Assembly: GCA_033297075.1 (NCBI GenBank)
Contig: MU858094.1
Span: forward strand, 124,001-188,000
DNA from: Rhypophila decipiens
Taxonomy: Eukaryota > Ascomycota > Sordariomycetes > Sordariales > Naviculisporaceae
Direction of reading: 5' to 3'
DNA: 64,000 bases
Shown: piece after piece, positions 46,034 through 56,164 of the stretch
How the letters are laid out: each line of letters begins with the position of its first letter
Position numbering within the stretch: the first letter of the stretch is position 1
The notes under the pieces: model-generated
Told to the model about the DNA's origin: nothing
What the model saw: the letters and a program-made list of their open reading frames with translations, nothing else
Databases searched by the model: none
Made by a program: the position numbers and the translations under genes

Positions 46034-46736
46034 CGTGGACGGTTAACGAGACAAGCTGGCCTCTACAGCCGTGTTTTCGCCAGTAATTCTTAACAAAAAA
46101 AAGGCAGAAAAAGTGATGCGCCAAGAGATATGCTCAAGATCCAATGTCGCCCCCGGGGTTGACGTCTAGCAACGGTGTCGTAGGTGCAGGTCGAAACAAG
46201 CTTTTTATTTCGATGATTCTGAGGTAGTGTACTTCTCCTGGGCTATTTTTGCCACGAGTAGTGTACGGGTCGTTGGCTGTTGGGTCACACAAGATAGTAA
46301 GGTACCTAGACTAATTCGGAAGGTGGACGATTACGCGTCGATACTACATTATATATAGTTAACTCGGTAGCGGAGTTCATTACCACGCTACTAGTTTAAC
46401 TTGCAACGAACACGAGAATCGGGTAGGTTGTTTTTGGTTCAGACGACACCGGGAAGGATTCAGCCACTGCCACACCCTGGATCTGGATGGCTTCCGTTCC
46501 TGAACACTGGCAGCCGAGGGAGGTCAAAGAAGGCTTGCCCTGACGACCTCTCGTGTATTATACGATGACAGGGAGTTGCAACGGACTGGCGACTAAGCCC
46601 TATTAAGCCTTAGCGTAATATGAATTGAACGAAAGTATGCGGTATATCCACCAAAACAAGACTAACAATATAGAAAGAAAAAAAGAGTAGTAATTTCTCT
46701 CGAGCTTGCGCAAATATTTATTTTTGAGTACCCAAT
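46034..46736. other. Intergenic region, tetraspan gene to HET gene
   Basis: About 700 bp of AT-rich sequence with no supported gene; contains the HET gene 3' flank and the tetraspan gene 5' region. Confidence 0.5.
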
Positions 46737-49082
46737 TCACCCCAAAAGCACTTCTCTAACCTCAGCCCCGGCAACCAAAAAGTCCATGGTCCTTACAAAA
46801 GCTATTCCCAGTCTTCTGACCACCACCGTAGAATCATTCACCGCCTCAACAATCAGCAGACAAACATCGGGCTCTACGCCAAAGTAATTGTTCCGCGCAG
46901 TATAGTCTGGCTCAACCCAATCGATTAGCCTGGAGAATTCCGTCTCTCCGTTCGCAGATGGTATTGGTGGTACCTGTCTCGCTGGCTCTCCTCGTCTGAG
47001 AAGGAGGGGCATCTTGGGCTTGAGATCATCATCGCTGTTTCCCCCCACGTGGATGAGTCGAATGCGATTCTTGAAAGAAGTAGTGGTGGAACTTGGCTGG
47101 CAGAATGCACGGCTGGGGTCTCTTCCTGGGGGTAAATCATCTGGGACGACGACCAAGTTGAATGTTATTTGTCCTCGTCCGGGGGTAAGGAATGATTTGT
47201 TATCCCAGAGGGACATGGCGTTGGGAAGGTTTCTTCTTTGAGATAGTGGCCATTCTGTTGGGTTCACGTCTAAAGACAGGGCCTTGATTTTGAGGATCCT
47301 AGGGAGGAGGGGGTAGTTACCATTGCCGCCCTCCATGTTGGAAAGTAGTATGCTGGGCTTGGGGCTTGGGTCTGGGTCTGGAAGAGAATACCATTTCCTC
47401 GTCGTCGTCGAGACTGATTCTATTTGTAACTCTGTTGTTGGGAGGTTTAAAGGCCCGTGAGTGGGAAAATCGGGATAGTCAGCCCAGGGACCCCAGTATT
47501 TGTATGTCACTGCTGAAGGGTGTCCCAGCCAGGACCATGACGGATAGTCGCTTTCGTTGATTGGAGCAGATTCCGGTTGTTGAAGTTGGTTCCCGTCGCG
47601 AAAGTCAACACGGCCCCAGAGGAGAGACGGGCCCAAGTGTGCACTGGACAGAGGGTGCCCGTGTAAGAATTTCACGCCATATGTCTCCGAGAGGCGAGCT
47701 TCTAGGCCTTGGAAAGCACGGTATTTGTCGCTCGCATAGGTGAGCTGTCGGCTGGTGTACATGTGCACAATGGTCGACAAGGTACTCGTGAGGTCTGGGC
47801 CTGTAGGATCAACACACGGCCCTGATGGAAGCGGCGTGTTATATTCGTACCACCGCTCTGCTTTGTCATTAGGCTCAACATCGGCTGCGGTGCGAGGATA
47901 TCTCCAGCTCTCCTTGGCCGACATCTGCTTGCAGACAAAGATGGCTTCGTTCGGGGCAAAGAAGATGGACCGCTTGGCGAGGAGATGTTCCTGAAGTGTC
48001 CAGCCACGGGTTATCCATGGCGCGTACTGTATGAGAGGATACAACTCCCAGAGCGGAGTCGCGATTCTCGATCCATCTGGGAACTGCTCAACAAGCTGAC
48101 TTGTGTTCCGCGGGGAGGCAGAGCTTGTGCCGGGAAGGCCGTCTTCCACGCCCGACGTCAGCGACACAATGTTGCAGACGCCATGAAAGTAGATCTGGTC
48201 CATCAGCCCAAGTTGGTGGATAAGAATATCTGGCTCATCCTGGGGGATACAGATGGCATCGACCCAGATATATCTCTCCCCTAAGCGTCTGGCAAAGCAA
48301 ATGAGGTCTTCAAAGGTTCGACTTAGCCGCCCAAACATCATATCCGGTATCTGTCTGTCCACTGGCTCGATTCCCGGCCTGTAGCGAGACTTTTCTGGGT
48401 AAGGATTGGGAATCATCTCGAACTTGCGGTTTGCCGAGGCGCCCCAAACATAGGATAATGTGATATAACGGACTGGACGCAGAGACTTGACAATCATTCG
48501 AAGCTCGACGTCGATCAGCCGCAATGCAAACTTGCCATGACCAAATAGACTGTCGGGTGCCCTGATATGCTCCGTGCACGAGGCATGGGATGAGTCGCAG
48601 GTGGTGATCCATTCTCGAATACGGAAGTGGTCGGCCTGTGTGGGATGAACAAAGTGCAAGTCTCCATGGGCAATATGGTAGTTACAGTAACGATCATCAG
48701 GGATGTTGAGAACCGCAACAGCTCCGACTCTGCGATGTGGTTGCGGGCAGATTCTGAGGTCGATATCCACGTCGGGGCTCTCCTTAGGCGAGTAGCAAGA
48801 CCGACAGTCTCCGCAGCAGTTGTCGCCTGCCCCCCTTTCCATCAAGTGGCATATAACTCGACAGAATGGGCATTGCTTGCGGGCTGGTAGGTCGTTGAGT
48901 CGTCCATGCGGTTTTTTAATCTCACTGATAGATGGCCCGTTGGGGTTTGGCTTGAAAATGGAGGCGATATCTTTCTCGGTACAATATTTGCATATTTCGT
49001 TGTCTTGTGACCTCCTTTCGAGGTCATTTTCCAGCCCGTCATAGGCGGCCTTGAAGAACTCTGGAGAAAGGAGCTGGGTCAT
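46737..49082 (-). CDS. Heterokaryon incompatibility (HET) domain protein
   Basis: HET-domain proteins trigger cell death or vegetative incompatibility on recognising non-self; the partner of this one is unknown. Single exon, 781 aa. The HET core (about residues 205-395) has the three family blocks: YITLSYVWGAS, RYIWVDAICIPQDEPD and ITRGWTLQEHLLAKRSIFF. An N-terminal Cys-rich region (residues 30-95) has CKYC, CPFCRVICHL and CCGDCRSC, which may bind zinc; this is outside the HET core. After the core, about 380 residues have no recognised domain. Repeat elements lie directly upstream (49231-49410 and 49447-49837), common for HET loci. The gene has no NACHT or repeat domain in the visible sequence. 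Confidence 0.9.
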   Translation of the reverse strand: MTQLLSPEFFKAAYDGLENDLERRSQDNEICKYCTEKDIASIFKPNPNGPSISEIKKPHGRLNDLPARKQCPFCRVICHLMERGAGDNCCGDCRSCYSPKESPDVDIDLRICPQPHRRVGAVAVLNIPDDRYCNYHIAHGDLHFVHPTQADHFRIREWITTCDSSHASCTEHIRAPDSLFGHGKFALRLIDVELRMIVKSLRPVRYITLSYVWGASANRKFEMIPNPYPEKSRYRPGIEPVDRQIPDMMFGRLSRTFEDLICFARRLGERYIWVDAICIPQDEPDILIHQLGLMDQIYFHGVCNIVSLTSGVEDGLPGTSSASPRNTSQLVEQFPDGSRIATPLWELYPLIQYAPWITRGWTLQEHLLAKRSIFFAPNEAIFVCKQMSAKESWRYPRTAADVEPNDKAERWYEYNTPLPSGPCVDPTGPDLTSTLSTIVHMYTSRQLTYASDKYRAFQGLEARLSETYGVKFLHGHPLSSAHLGPSLLWGRVDFRDGNQLQQPESAPINESDYPSWSWLGHPSAVTYKYWGPWADYPDFPTHGPLNLPTTELQIESVSTTTRKWYSLPDPDPSPKPSILLSNMEGGNGNYPLLPRILKIKALSLDVNPTEWPLSQRRNLPNAMSLWDNKSFLTPGRGQITFNLVVVPDDLPPGRDPSRAFCQPSSTTTSFKNRIRLIHVGGNSDDDLKPKMPLLLRRGEPARQVPPIPSANGETEFSRLIDWVEPDYTARNNYFGVEPDVCLLIVEAVNDSTVVVRRLGIAFVRTMDFLVAGAEVREVLLG

Positions 49083-49230
49083 GGTGGCGATTTGATTGAG
49101 TGATTCGGCTTAACATGAGGCAGAAAGGGTCCTCTTCCAGACTCGTCATTTCGAACCAACGATTGATGTAACCTGTCGCTGGCCCTGTGCCAGTTGGTGG
49201 AGAAATGAGGAGAAATGACCCATCACCCAA

Positions 49231-49410
49231 TACCGTATGTACTAGGAAAGGAGAAAATTGGTCTAGAGCCAAGGAGGCCTAGTGGTCACAGGAATTTGCG
49301 GGTGAGGAACCGAGCAGGCCAACCCTTCCCGTACACTTAACCTCCTTCGGCCAGAAGCTAAGCCTATCTTGGCTCTAGACCATTTTTCTCCTTTCCTAGT
49401 AGATACGGTA
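49231..49410. mobile_element. 180-bp foldback element with about 45-bp terminal inverted repeats
   Basis: The left end TACCGTATG-TACTAGGAAAGGAGAAAA and the reverse complement of the right end (TACCGTATC-TACTAGGAAAGGAGAAAA) agree over about 44 positions with two mismatches. Both continue into TGGTCTAGAGCCAAG before diverging. The central 80 bp has no coding sequence. Size and layout fit a MITE or a solo foldback element. No clear flanking target duplication is visible. Confidence 0.85.
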
Positions 49411-49446
49411 GGGATAGTCAAAGGTATCCAGTTCAGCCCATATTTA

Positions 49447-49837
49447 GGCCCCTAATATACAAGTACTAGTCCTCTCATATATAAGTACCAGTCTTCTTAT
49501 ATATAAGTACTACTCTTATTAGAATAAATACCTTAACTAGACTAGAATAGACACCTTAACTAAATAGAATAAATACCTTAACTAACTAGAATAGAGGCTT
49601 TAACTAGATAGTCTAGACTAGAATAAATACCTTAACTAGTTCGAATAAATACCTTAATTGGCTTAAATAAGTAACGTACTTTAACTAGCTTAAATAAATA
49701 CCTTGACTACCTTGAATAAATGCTTTAACTAGTTTTAATAAATACCTTAACTAGTTCAAATAAATATGTCTAATCTAGAAAGTTAAATTGGACTAGTACC
49801 TGTATATGAGAGTAGTGGTGCCTGTATATTAGGCGCC
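49447..49837. mobile_element. MITE-like element with 22-bp internal repeats, copy B
   Basis: 391 bp. The ends match inversely: GGCCCCTAATATACAAGTAC on the left, GGCGCCTAATATACAGGCAC as complement of the right. Inner subterminal parts also match (CTCTCATATA). The interior is about a dozen diverged 22-bp units built on AATAAATACCTTAACTAG, the complement of the units of copies A and C. It is in the opposite orientation and longer. Confidence 0.85.
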
Positions 49838-50223
49838 TATAATTATCTCTTTATTGAGAAGGCCGATCCAGTGATACGAGGATCCTCCACACGAGTAAAA
49901 AGGTGTCATTGTCGTTGATGGTCTTTGCGACAAGTCGCCGGATGAGTTGTTTTCTCATGTCACGAATACTGGATTTAGGTACCAGGTCCTTCTCGCCTCA
50001 TCATTTCTTCGCCAAGTTGAACTCGGTTCTGCTGTGGCTGTGTTGTATACATCTGTAGTTTTACTTGGCGTGCCCCATGTTGGCCTAGCCGTCCTCAATT
50101 CTTGAGCCTTGTCCCGATACGGTTCTCTACCGTTCCGGTGACTAAAATCAGGATTAATACTCATCATTAGTCTCATGAATACACATCAGTGGCCTCTGTG
50201 TATTTGACCTGGCCGTGGATGTG

Positions 50224-51405
50224 ATGGGTATAAGACGTAGCAGATGCGCTCGTATGTCTACATGTATCAAGAAAGACCATATGCTTCCGTACTCCCACGA
50301 CGACATGGCTCACCAAACTCAACCACACAACCCAGAGGAAACCCTCTCTGACGTCCACCATTTGTTCTCAGAAGGCCGAGCTACCAGTCACGAATCTGAC
50401 AACCACCAAGAGCAGATCGAGCGCCTCATATCCAGTCGCTGTATCCAAGGTCGAATTCCGTTCCGTGAAGACGGGAACCCCAAGGGAAAACATCCCCGCA
50501 AACCTTTCCCATGGCGCCTAAAGAAACTTCGAAGGATATCAGCTTGGGAAGCCGAGGCCACCGCATATCGTGAGTCTATGTGGCGGGAACAAAGAGAACA
50601 GGAACGTCGAGAACGTATGCTGGCTCGTGGCAAAACACCCGACGGCAATGACGGTGGATTCCGTGGCCGCCGGCCTCCCAATTTGAAGAAAACCATGGTA
50701 AAGATTATGCAAAAGAGGAAAGCTGAGAGGAAGAGGGTTAGCAGGACCAACGTATCCCATCATCAAGGTCCCACCTCTCAGACGGTTTCAGTCGGCCCGG
50801 CCAAGACAAACGAGAAGAACAGAAAAAAGATTGAATCTCTGCAAAAGACAAACCGCAAGTGGCAACTCAAACCACATTACCTCACTGCATTAGATGCCGC
50901 CGCCAAGGCAAAAGGACGCGTCTGTTACGCTTATGGCTGTGACTACTGTGAGGATCGTCACCGCAAGATGAAAGCCACACGGTACAATATTTGGAGCAAG
51001 GAGGCTGTTCTCCACGGCGTCGAATTGATCGCAGAGCATGATCATCTGGTGGAAGCGGTCCGGATGGAGATTGAAGAAAGCAGCAAACTCGCAGAAGAAC
51101 GAATGGCCGAGCCACACCAGCAGATTTGCATGGATGACATTGTGAGATTGAGGCAGGAGGAGCCGGGGTATGTGGTCAGGTACCGGCTGGGACGGAAGAA
51201 GCAGACAAAGAGCGGCGGCGGGAAGGAACGAGTCGTGGTGGAGAAGGGTCTAGTCGCAGTTGACAACTCGGGTTTGTTTCGGTATGCAAGCAACAGAATC
51301 GATATGGGTAGCGAAGATGACTGGGAAGACTTGGAGTGCGATATAAGCGACGGGAGTGGCTCAATGTGGATAGAAGTAATTTCTGATGACGGGAAGGTCC
51401 AGTGA
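50224..51405 (+). CDS. Basic hypothetical protein, unrecognised family
   Basis: Single-exon 393-aa protein from the first ATG in the frame; later ATGs at 50254, 50281 and 50305 (GACATGG, better context) are alternatives that remove up to 27 residues. The middle (about 95-215) is very basic with repeated Arg/Lys clusters, such as KKLRRISAWEAEATAYRESM and QEQERRERMLARGK, and probably helical. A more conserved-looking block follows, with two close Cys (YAYGCDYCEDRHRKMKATRY) and a long amphipathic segment (VELIAEHDHLVEAVRMEIEE). The C-terminus is acidic (DMGSEDDWEDLECD). The pattern suits a nuclear or nucleic-acid-associated protein, but there is no recognised domain. It lies between repeat-rich DNA and ERG5. 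Confidence 0.65.
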   Translation: MGIRRSRCARMSTCIKKDHMLPYSHDDMAHQTQPHNPEETLSDVHHLFSEGRATSHESDNHQEQIERLISSRCIQGRIPFREDGNPKGKHPRKPFPWRLKKLRRISAWEAEATAYRESMWREQREQERRERMLARGKTPDGNDGGFRGRRPPNLKKTMVKIMQKRKAERKRVSRTNVSHHQGPTSQTVSVGPAKTNEKNRKKIESLQKTNRKWQLKPHYLTALDAAAKAKGRVCYAYGCDYCEDRHRKMKATRYNIWSKEAVLHGVELIAEHDHLVEAVRMEIEESSKLAEERMAEPHQQICMDDIVRLRQEEPGYVVRYRLGRKKQTKSGGGKERVVVEKGLVAVDNSGLFRYASNRIDMGSEDDWEDLECDISDGSGSMWIEVISDDGKVQ

Positions 51406-51557
51406 GACAGGTCTTTAACAAACGTAGACCAATATAGGTGATATGACCGACTTTTTGTCTTCACTGCTTAGTTCAGTAATTACCATCCTGTCTCGACGGA
51501 ATTATAGCTGCCCGCTTGCATTCTCATTCAGTGATTGCGCGACTGGATTTCTCTACC

Positions 51558-51588
51558 TTCTAGCCCAGTCAAGGCATCTATTAATGCT
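51558..51588 (+). repeat. Isolated unit of the 22-bp repeat family
   Basis: TTCTAGCCCAGTCAAGGCAT followed by CTATTAATGCT resembles one unit of copy C (TCTAGCCAGTCAAGGCATTT). No inverted ends are seen nearby. Confidence 0.5.
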
Positions 51589-51718
51589 GGGTAGTCCCTG
51601 CCTGTCCAAGAACATGAAGAAATAATAACGAATAATGATTAAAGATTAAAAAGAAAAAAAAGTAAATCACTACTTTTCTTCCGTTCCCAACCCGTTTCGA
51701 AAGGATGACCCCTCCTTC

Positions 51719-51823
51719 TACCTACGCTAGAGCTGCTCGGATTTGCCCGCAGGCTTCCCTTTCATCCGCCCACCTAGTTCTAGTGGCCAAGTCGAGAACG
51801 CTCCCTAGCTGAGCTACGTAGGC
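51719..51823 (-). other. tRNA-like locus (decayed tRNA or SINE head)
   Basis: Read on the minus strand, GCCTACG and CGTAGGT can pair as a 7-bp acceptor-like stem (one G-T pair) around a span of about 100 nt. A D-arm-like hairpin GCTC-AGCTAGG-GAGC follows the spacer TA, and box A resembles TAGCTCAGCTAGG. The T-arm position and a clean box B are missing, and the anticodon arm is weak (TTCT...AGAA). Downstream, TTTACTTTTTTTTC at about 51650 could act as a polymerase III terminator. Not a functional tRNA by itself. Confidence 0.3.
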
Positions 51824-51981
51824 AAGCTGCAGGCTATCAGACTTTTCAGGGGAGTTTCCGAATTGGTTGGAAGATTGTCTGATTGATTGAATTATATACC
51901 CCGCGTCCTTCATCTGAACTTCCTTTATTTTTCCGTTCAAGTTGGTTTAGTGCTGATCGAGCAAGACTCCATGCCGTTGTT

Positions 51982-53744
51982 TTAGGGACGTTTCGTAAAT
52001 ACCAGTTGTGCACCATCCTGCCATGTCATTCAAAGTCATGGTCAGCAGGAGGAAAACCTCATACAAAGACAAAAGTAAAACTCACCATGGGAAACAAGGT
52101 CGCAAAAACACGAATCTTGTCAGACTCGGGCGTCGGATGATGCACCCAGTCCAGTTCCAAAGAGGCCTTGCCAATCATGCCCGCCAGAGTAAGCGGGACA
52201 TAGCGTCTGGCAAGACAATCATGGGGCCCGGCACCGAAAACAAGCCAGTTCTTGGTCTTGGACTCGGCGTCGCCTGTGATCCATCTGTCTGGGTCAAACA
52301 TGTCTGGGTTGGGGTAGACCTCTGGGTCGTGTAAAGCTGGGTAGCATGATGGGATGATCATTGACCCTTTGGGGACGGTATATGTCGGTGTGACGGGGAA
52401 GTTCTTGGTTGCTAGGTAGGGTACGAAGATGACGGGTGGTCTGTGGCGGAGGAGTTCTTTGACGACTGCATTAGTGTATGGAAGTTTAGTTTCGATCATC
52501 TCGAGGTCGAATGGCTTGTTTCTGTCACCATCTCTGGCGGACAGGTTCTCGGCTCGTAGCTTGGAAAGGACGTCGGGCCGCTGGGCAAGAGTTTGAAAGA
52601 GCCAGGTCGTAGCGCTGCTTGAGGCGTCTTGCGAGGCGAACAAGAAGGTGAAGAGCGTGTTGCCTATCTCTTCGTCGGTGAATGAGCGAATCAAGTTGGA
52701 AGGCTTCTCAACGTTGATTTCCCCGGCTGCAATTCTGGCGCGGTACTTTTCAGATTCCATCATGTGCAAGACCCAGTAATCGACGACAGAAGCTGGTTGA
52801 ACGCCTTTCTTCATGTTGGCTTTGCAGATGGCGGCACACCTGGCGAACTCGGCGTTGACGGCACGGGCGGTGCGGATGCCGAGCCATGTCTTGGTGTAGG
52901 GGATGTAGGTGGAAAAGGGCACGTTGACGAGCTCCAGCGCGGCGGTGGCGAGGTAAAAGTCATCGGCAATCTTCTTGACGGCGTCTTGGGAGATGTAATC
53001 GCCAAAGAAGGTGCGGCACGAGATTGCGCAGTTGATCTCGCGGAAGAGGGACATGAAGGCCATGGGCTTGCCTCGGTTGGCTGCGCTGGCTGCGACGAAC
53101 TTGTCAAAGTAGTCGTTTAGTACACGCTCTTGCACCGGCAGGTAAGTTGCCAGCGCTTTGGTTGTGAACAAGGGAGTCAAGCCTCGACGGTACTCAACGT
53201 GGGCTTTTCCTTGGAGGAATACCCAGGCATTGTGGCCCATGACGTCTCTTGCGATGGGAACAATGCATGGCTCGGCGTAGGCAGGTGACTTGAACACCTT
53301 GTGGGCGATATCTCGGTCGGATGCAAGGACAACGAATCTGAGGGAAAGCGAAATTGTTAGTGTGCCACTAAGGAGCAAGTCGTCTGGAGTAGAGACTCAA
53401 TCTGATAATGACCAGCAAACCTACTTGTGAAAGATGGAAACACAGCTCAGCGGCCCGCTTGCCCATTGCTTCAGATAGCCCTCCCACTTTGGATCGAGTG
53501 CTTGCGCAAAGGGGCCAACGAGAGGTATCTTGAACCGAGGACCGGCGATGGAGCCCTTTTGTTGGAGGTACATGACTTGGTCATATACCATCAAACCGAG
53601 CAAAAATGTCACGACATACTGCCATATTGACCATCCAGATACCAAAGTCGGCAGAGACTCTTGCAAAAAGAACCATGATTGTGTCGGTGTTGATGATATT
53701 TGCGGCAGCCAACCGGAGGCAGAGGATGAGTTGTCAGCAATCAT
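51982..53744 (-). CDS. erg5: Sterol C-22 desaturase, cytochrome P450 CYP61 (Erg5)
   Basis: ER-bound P450 that adds the C-22 double bond in ergosterol synthesis. Exons 53744-53425, 53337-52086 and 52017-51982 give 535 aa. An N-terminal membrane anchor (IWQYVVTFLLGLMVYDQ, about residues 35-52) is followed by the P450 fold. The I-helix is FLFASQDASSSATTWLFQ, the K-helix ExxR is KELLRHRPPVIFVPY, and the heme loop is FGAGPHDCLARRY (F-x2-G-x3-C intact). Those features match CYP61. The last intron (68 nt) separates the final codons, and the spliced tail FPMDGAQLVFTKRP is typical of Erg5. Without the last intron the protein would end in unrelated residues. Azole drugs act mainly on the related CYP51. 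Erg5 is divergently transcribed from a Zn2Cys6 regulator. Confidence 0.95.
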
Positions 53745-53920
53745 GATGTTACTGTACGAGAAACAACTGCCACGAGATCTGTGGACGATCTGGCAGGAAA
53801 GAATCTCTGGTCGCCATATTCCCATATATACAAGTCCGAAACTTTTGATATGAAATCTGCGACATGATATGCCCGATGTATGGCTCCGAAGACTCCGAAT
53901 AGGGGCCGTTGATACGGCGC

Positions 53921-53925
53921 CCAAT
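53921..53925 (+). promoter_or_regulatory. CCAAT box upstream of erg5
   Basis: CCAAT, potential binding site of the HAP complex, directly beside the CGG-N9-CCG repeat. Confidence 0.35.
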
Positions 53926-53940
53926 CGGGACTAGTCTCCG
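53926..53940. promoter_or_regulatory. Candidate Zn2Cys6 binding site, CGG-N9-CCG
   Basis: CGGGACTAGTCTCCG: inverted CGG/CCG triplets with a 9-nt spacer that itself contains the palindrome GACTAGTC. Zn2Cys6 dimers bind such pairs. It lies about 180 bp before the erg5 start and about 400 bp before the regulator start. Confidence 0.4.
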
Positions 53941-53998
53941 TGAGTTCGAGCTCGCAGTTGCCAAGATCCGAGATCTCAAAGTGCGTCATGGATGACAG

Positions 53999-54003
53999 CC
54001 AAT
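53999..54003 (+). promoter_or_regulatory. CCAAT box between erg5 and regulator
   Basis: GCCAATCAG with core CCAAT, a typical HAP-complex site, in the middle of the divergent promoter. Confidence 0.35.
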
Positions 54004-54334
54004 CAGAACCAGACCTAGTTGCGGCGACTAGTCCTATTTAGGTCTAGCCCAAGGTCGCACGCGAGATGTGCTTAGCACTTCGGCAACAAGTCAGAATTGG
54101 CGTGGAGGTTCCTGCTTTTCGGTTCAACCGTTCATCACTCACAGCAAGTGTGTCATCAGATGAAATCCACCAAATGGCAGCGGTTTCAATCCACTCCGCC
54201 TTTGGTCCCTTCTTTCTACAATCTTTGTCCGCACACTCACTAACAATTCGTCTGAAATGATGCCACACTAAACAAAAGCATTGTATTCCTTGAAGAACCA
54301 ACTGAACCAGCAAACCGGATCCTCTTACTTTACA

Positions 54335-56164
54335 ATGCGACAGACTCTGCGGCGGTCCTGTGCTGCATGTGCCAAATCCAAACACAGTTGCGATTTACGG
54401 ACCCCGCGCTGTTCTCGCTGCATCAAACGCCGGGTCCCGTGTCAATACGCCAACGAACCCCTGACTGGTTCTCAGTCGCCTCCCGGTGCTTGGGATTCCA
54501 CTACGGCCCTTTCGGCCTCAAACAGAGCCCCAGATCCGGAGATCGGTAGCCTGTACGACCTCAACTTTGCCTCCTCTCCCGACCCCTTCGATTCATACCC
54601 CAAGACTCGCCTTCCCCGGGCTCAGGTACAACGACTTATACATGCCTGTACGAGACCCATTCTGTCATGGGCTGTATCATATTACTGACTTGAAGCTAGT
54701 CCTAAACAAGATATCATTTCAATACTACCCACTCGACCTCACCCGGACATCCAACCCCTTCCTCATATCATGGTGGCCCTTGGCCCTCGGAGATCCAGCA
54801 CTATTTCATGTTTCCCTGCAGACAGCATGTCTGGACGCCGAGTTGATAGCCCAAAAGGGCTTTCACACCTCACAGATGCTCATGGCTGACTCGGTGGCCC
54901 TCGTTCGACGCAAAGTACAAGATCCAGTCTTGGCTGTTCAGGACGGAACTCTGAACTCGATCGTCACCTTGGCTGCCATAGAGGTAAGCAACACTTGACC
55001 ACTGATAACACCAATGCGTCTTGTTGACACATGTCATAGTTCGGGAAAGGAAATGGCCATGTCGCCGAAATGCATGTCGACGGGCTGAAGAGGCTTGTCA
55101 ACATGAGAGGGGGCATCAGTGCGGTCAGACAAACCAGTCCCTTGACCGCGAGGATGGTCAGCTGGTAGGCGAATCCCGAGTTTCATGCTTCGGCTTCACA
55201 AGATCACCCACCACTCACACTTCACCATCCTAGGGTCGCAATGCTCATCATGGGAAAACCCCAGTTTGATGCCCAGGACGACTTTGGTAATGGGAACGGG
55301 ATTCCACCTCCACCAGAGTGGCAGCTAGACTTTACGACAGCGATACACCAACAAGAACTGCCGCAAATATTCGGAGTCAGTCACATGGATGTTGAGAGCA
55401 TCGACCCTCAAGTCAGACAAATCTTCATCCGACTTCACAACGTCTGTTATCGAGCCCGGACGGGCCACATTTCAAACACCCTACTTCACGATCTGACATG
55501 TCATGTCGTACACCGCCTCTTACTGTTACACACAGATCCGACGGCCAACATTAACAACATACCCGAACGCCGCAATGAAGCGTCAGCACAGTCACCAACC
55601 ATCGGAACACCGCCATCCACATCATTCGCCCAATCTCACACACCCGACCCATCACCGATATCAGAATGCATCCGTTACGCCATGACGATATACATGTTCA
55701 TCACTCAAGGACCAACATATTACTCTCACCACGTGATCCTAAACACAATAATGGGGAGATTCATGGAGCATCTAAAGCAGCTCCACACCGAGTCCCTTGC
55801 AGAGGTAGAAGAAGCCACCGCATCAGAAACAAGCAACCAAAATCATCACACAAACCAATACACCACAAGACGAATATTACGAGACCCCCTGGACACATGG
55901 CTCATAGCCATCGGCCTGGTAGCAGCAACCGGGACACCACATTATCAATGGTTTGTTGACAGGGGGATAGAGAATGCCTCCTCGCTGTTAGTACTACAAG
56001 CAGCAGATATCAGCGGCGGGGATAATCTAACCTGGGAAGAAGATATCCTGCCACGGATCAAAAAGGTGCTGTGGCTGGAGAAGCCCAAGGCAGAAGATGT
56101 TTTTCGGCCGCATTGGGAGGTGATACTGGGCGCTGCGAATCACTCGGGGTGTCCTAATGGGTGA
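54335..56164 (+). CDS. Zn2Cys6 transcription factor with fungal-specific regulatory domain
   Basis: Nuclear transcriptional regulator. Exons 54335-54625, 54696-54983, 55040-55164 and 55234-56164 give 544 aa. The DNA-binding cluster spans C9, C12, C19, C26, C29 and C36 (RSCAACAKSKHSCDLRTPRC, then SRCIKRRVPC), with canonical C-x2-C-x6-C-x6-C-x2-C-x6-C spacing. After a Ser/Pro/Asp-rich linker, the helical regulatory domain starts NKISFQYYPLDLTRTSNPFL and includes the block MHVDGLKRLVNMRGGISAV, joined across intron 2, and ARMVSWVAMLIMGKPQF across intron 3. These match the DUF3468-type (fungal transcription factor) regulatory domain. No coiled coil follows the zinc cluster. Introns are 70, 56 and 69 nt. 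Its targets are unknown, but the divergent position next to erg5 makes a regulatory link to sterol synthesis worth testing. Confidence 0.87.

Larger units (their letters stand above)
49083..50223. other. Repeat-rich intergenic region upstream of the HET gene
   Basis: About 1.1 kb between divergent genes, mostly made of a 180-bp foldback element and a 391-bp MITE-like element; the rest is AT-rich. No supported gene. Confidence 0.7.
51406..51981. other. Convergent intergenic region with tRNA-like sequence
   Basis: About 580 bp between the basic hypothetical gene and ERG5. It contains a single unit of the 22-bp repeat (51558-51588), an A-rich tract (about 51620-51665) and a tRNA-like sequence (51719-51823). 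No protein-coding gene is supported. Confidence 0.6.
53745..54334. promoter_or_regulatory. Divergent promoter region of erg5 and a Zn2Cys6 regulator
   Basis: 590 bp between the two start codons. It contains a CGG-N9-CCG inverted repeat (53926-53940), further CTCCGAA triplets just outside it, and two CCAAT boxes. No open frame of note other than a minus-strand extension of erg5. Confidence 0.6.
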
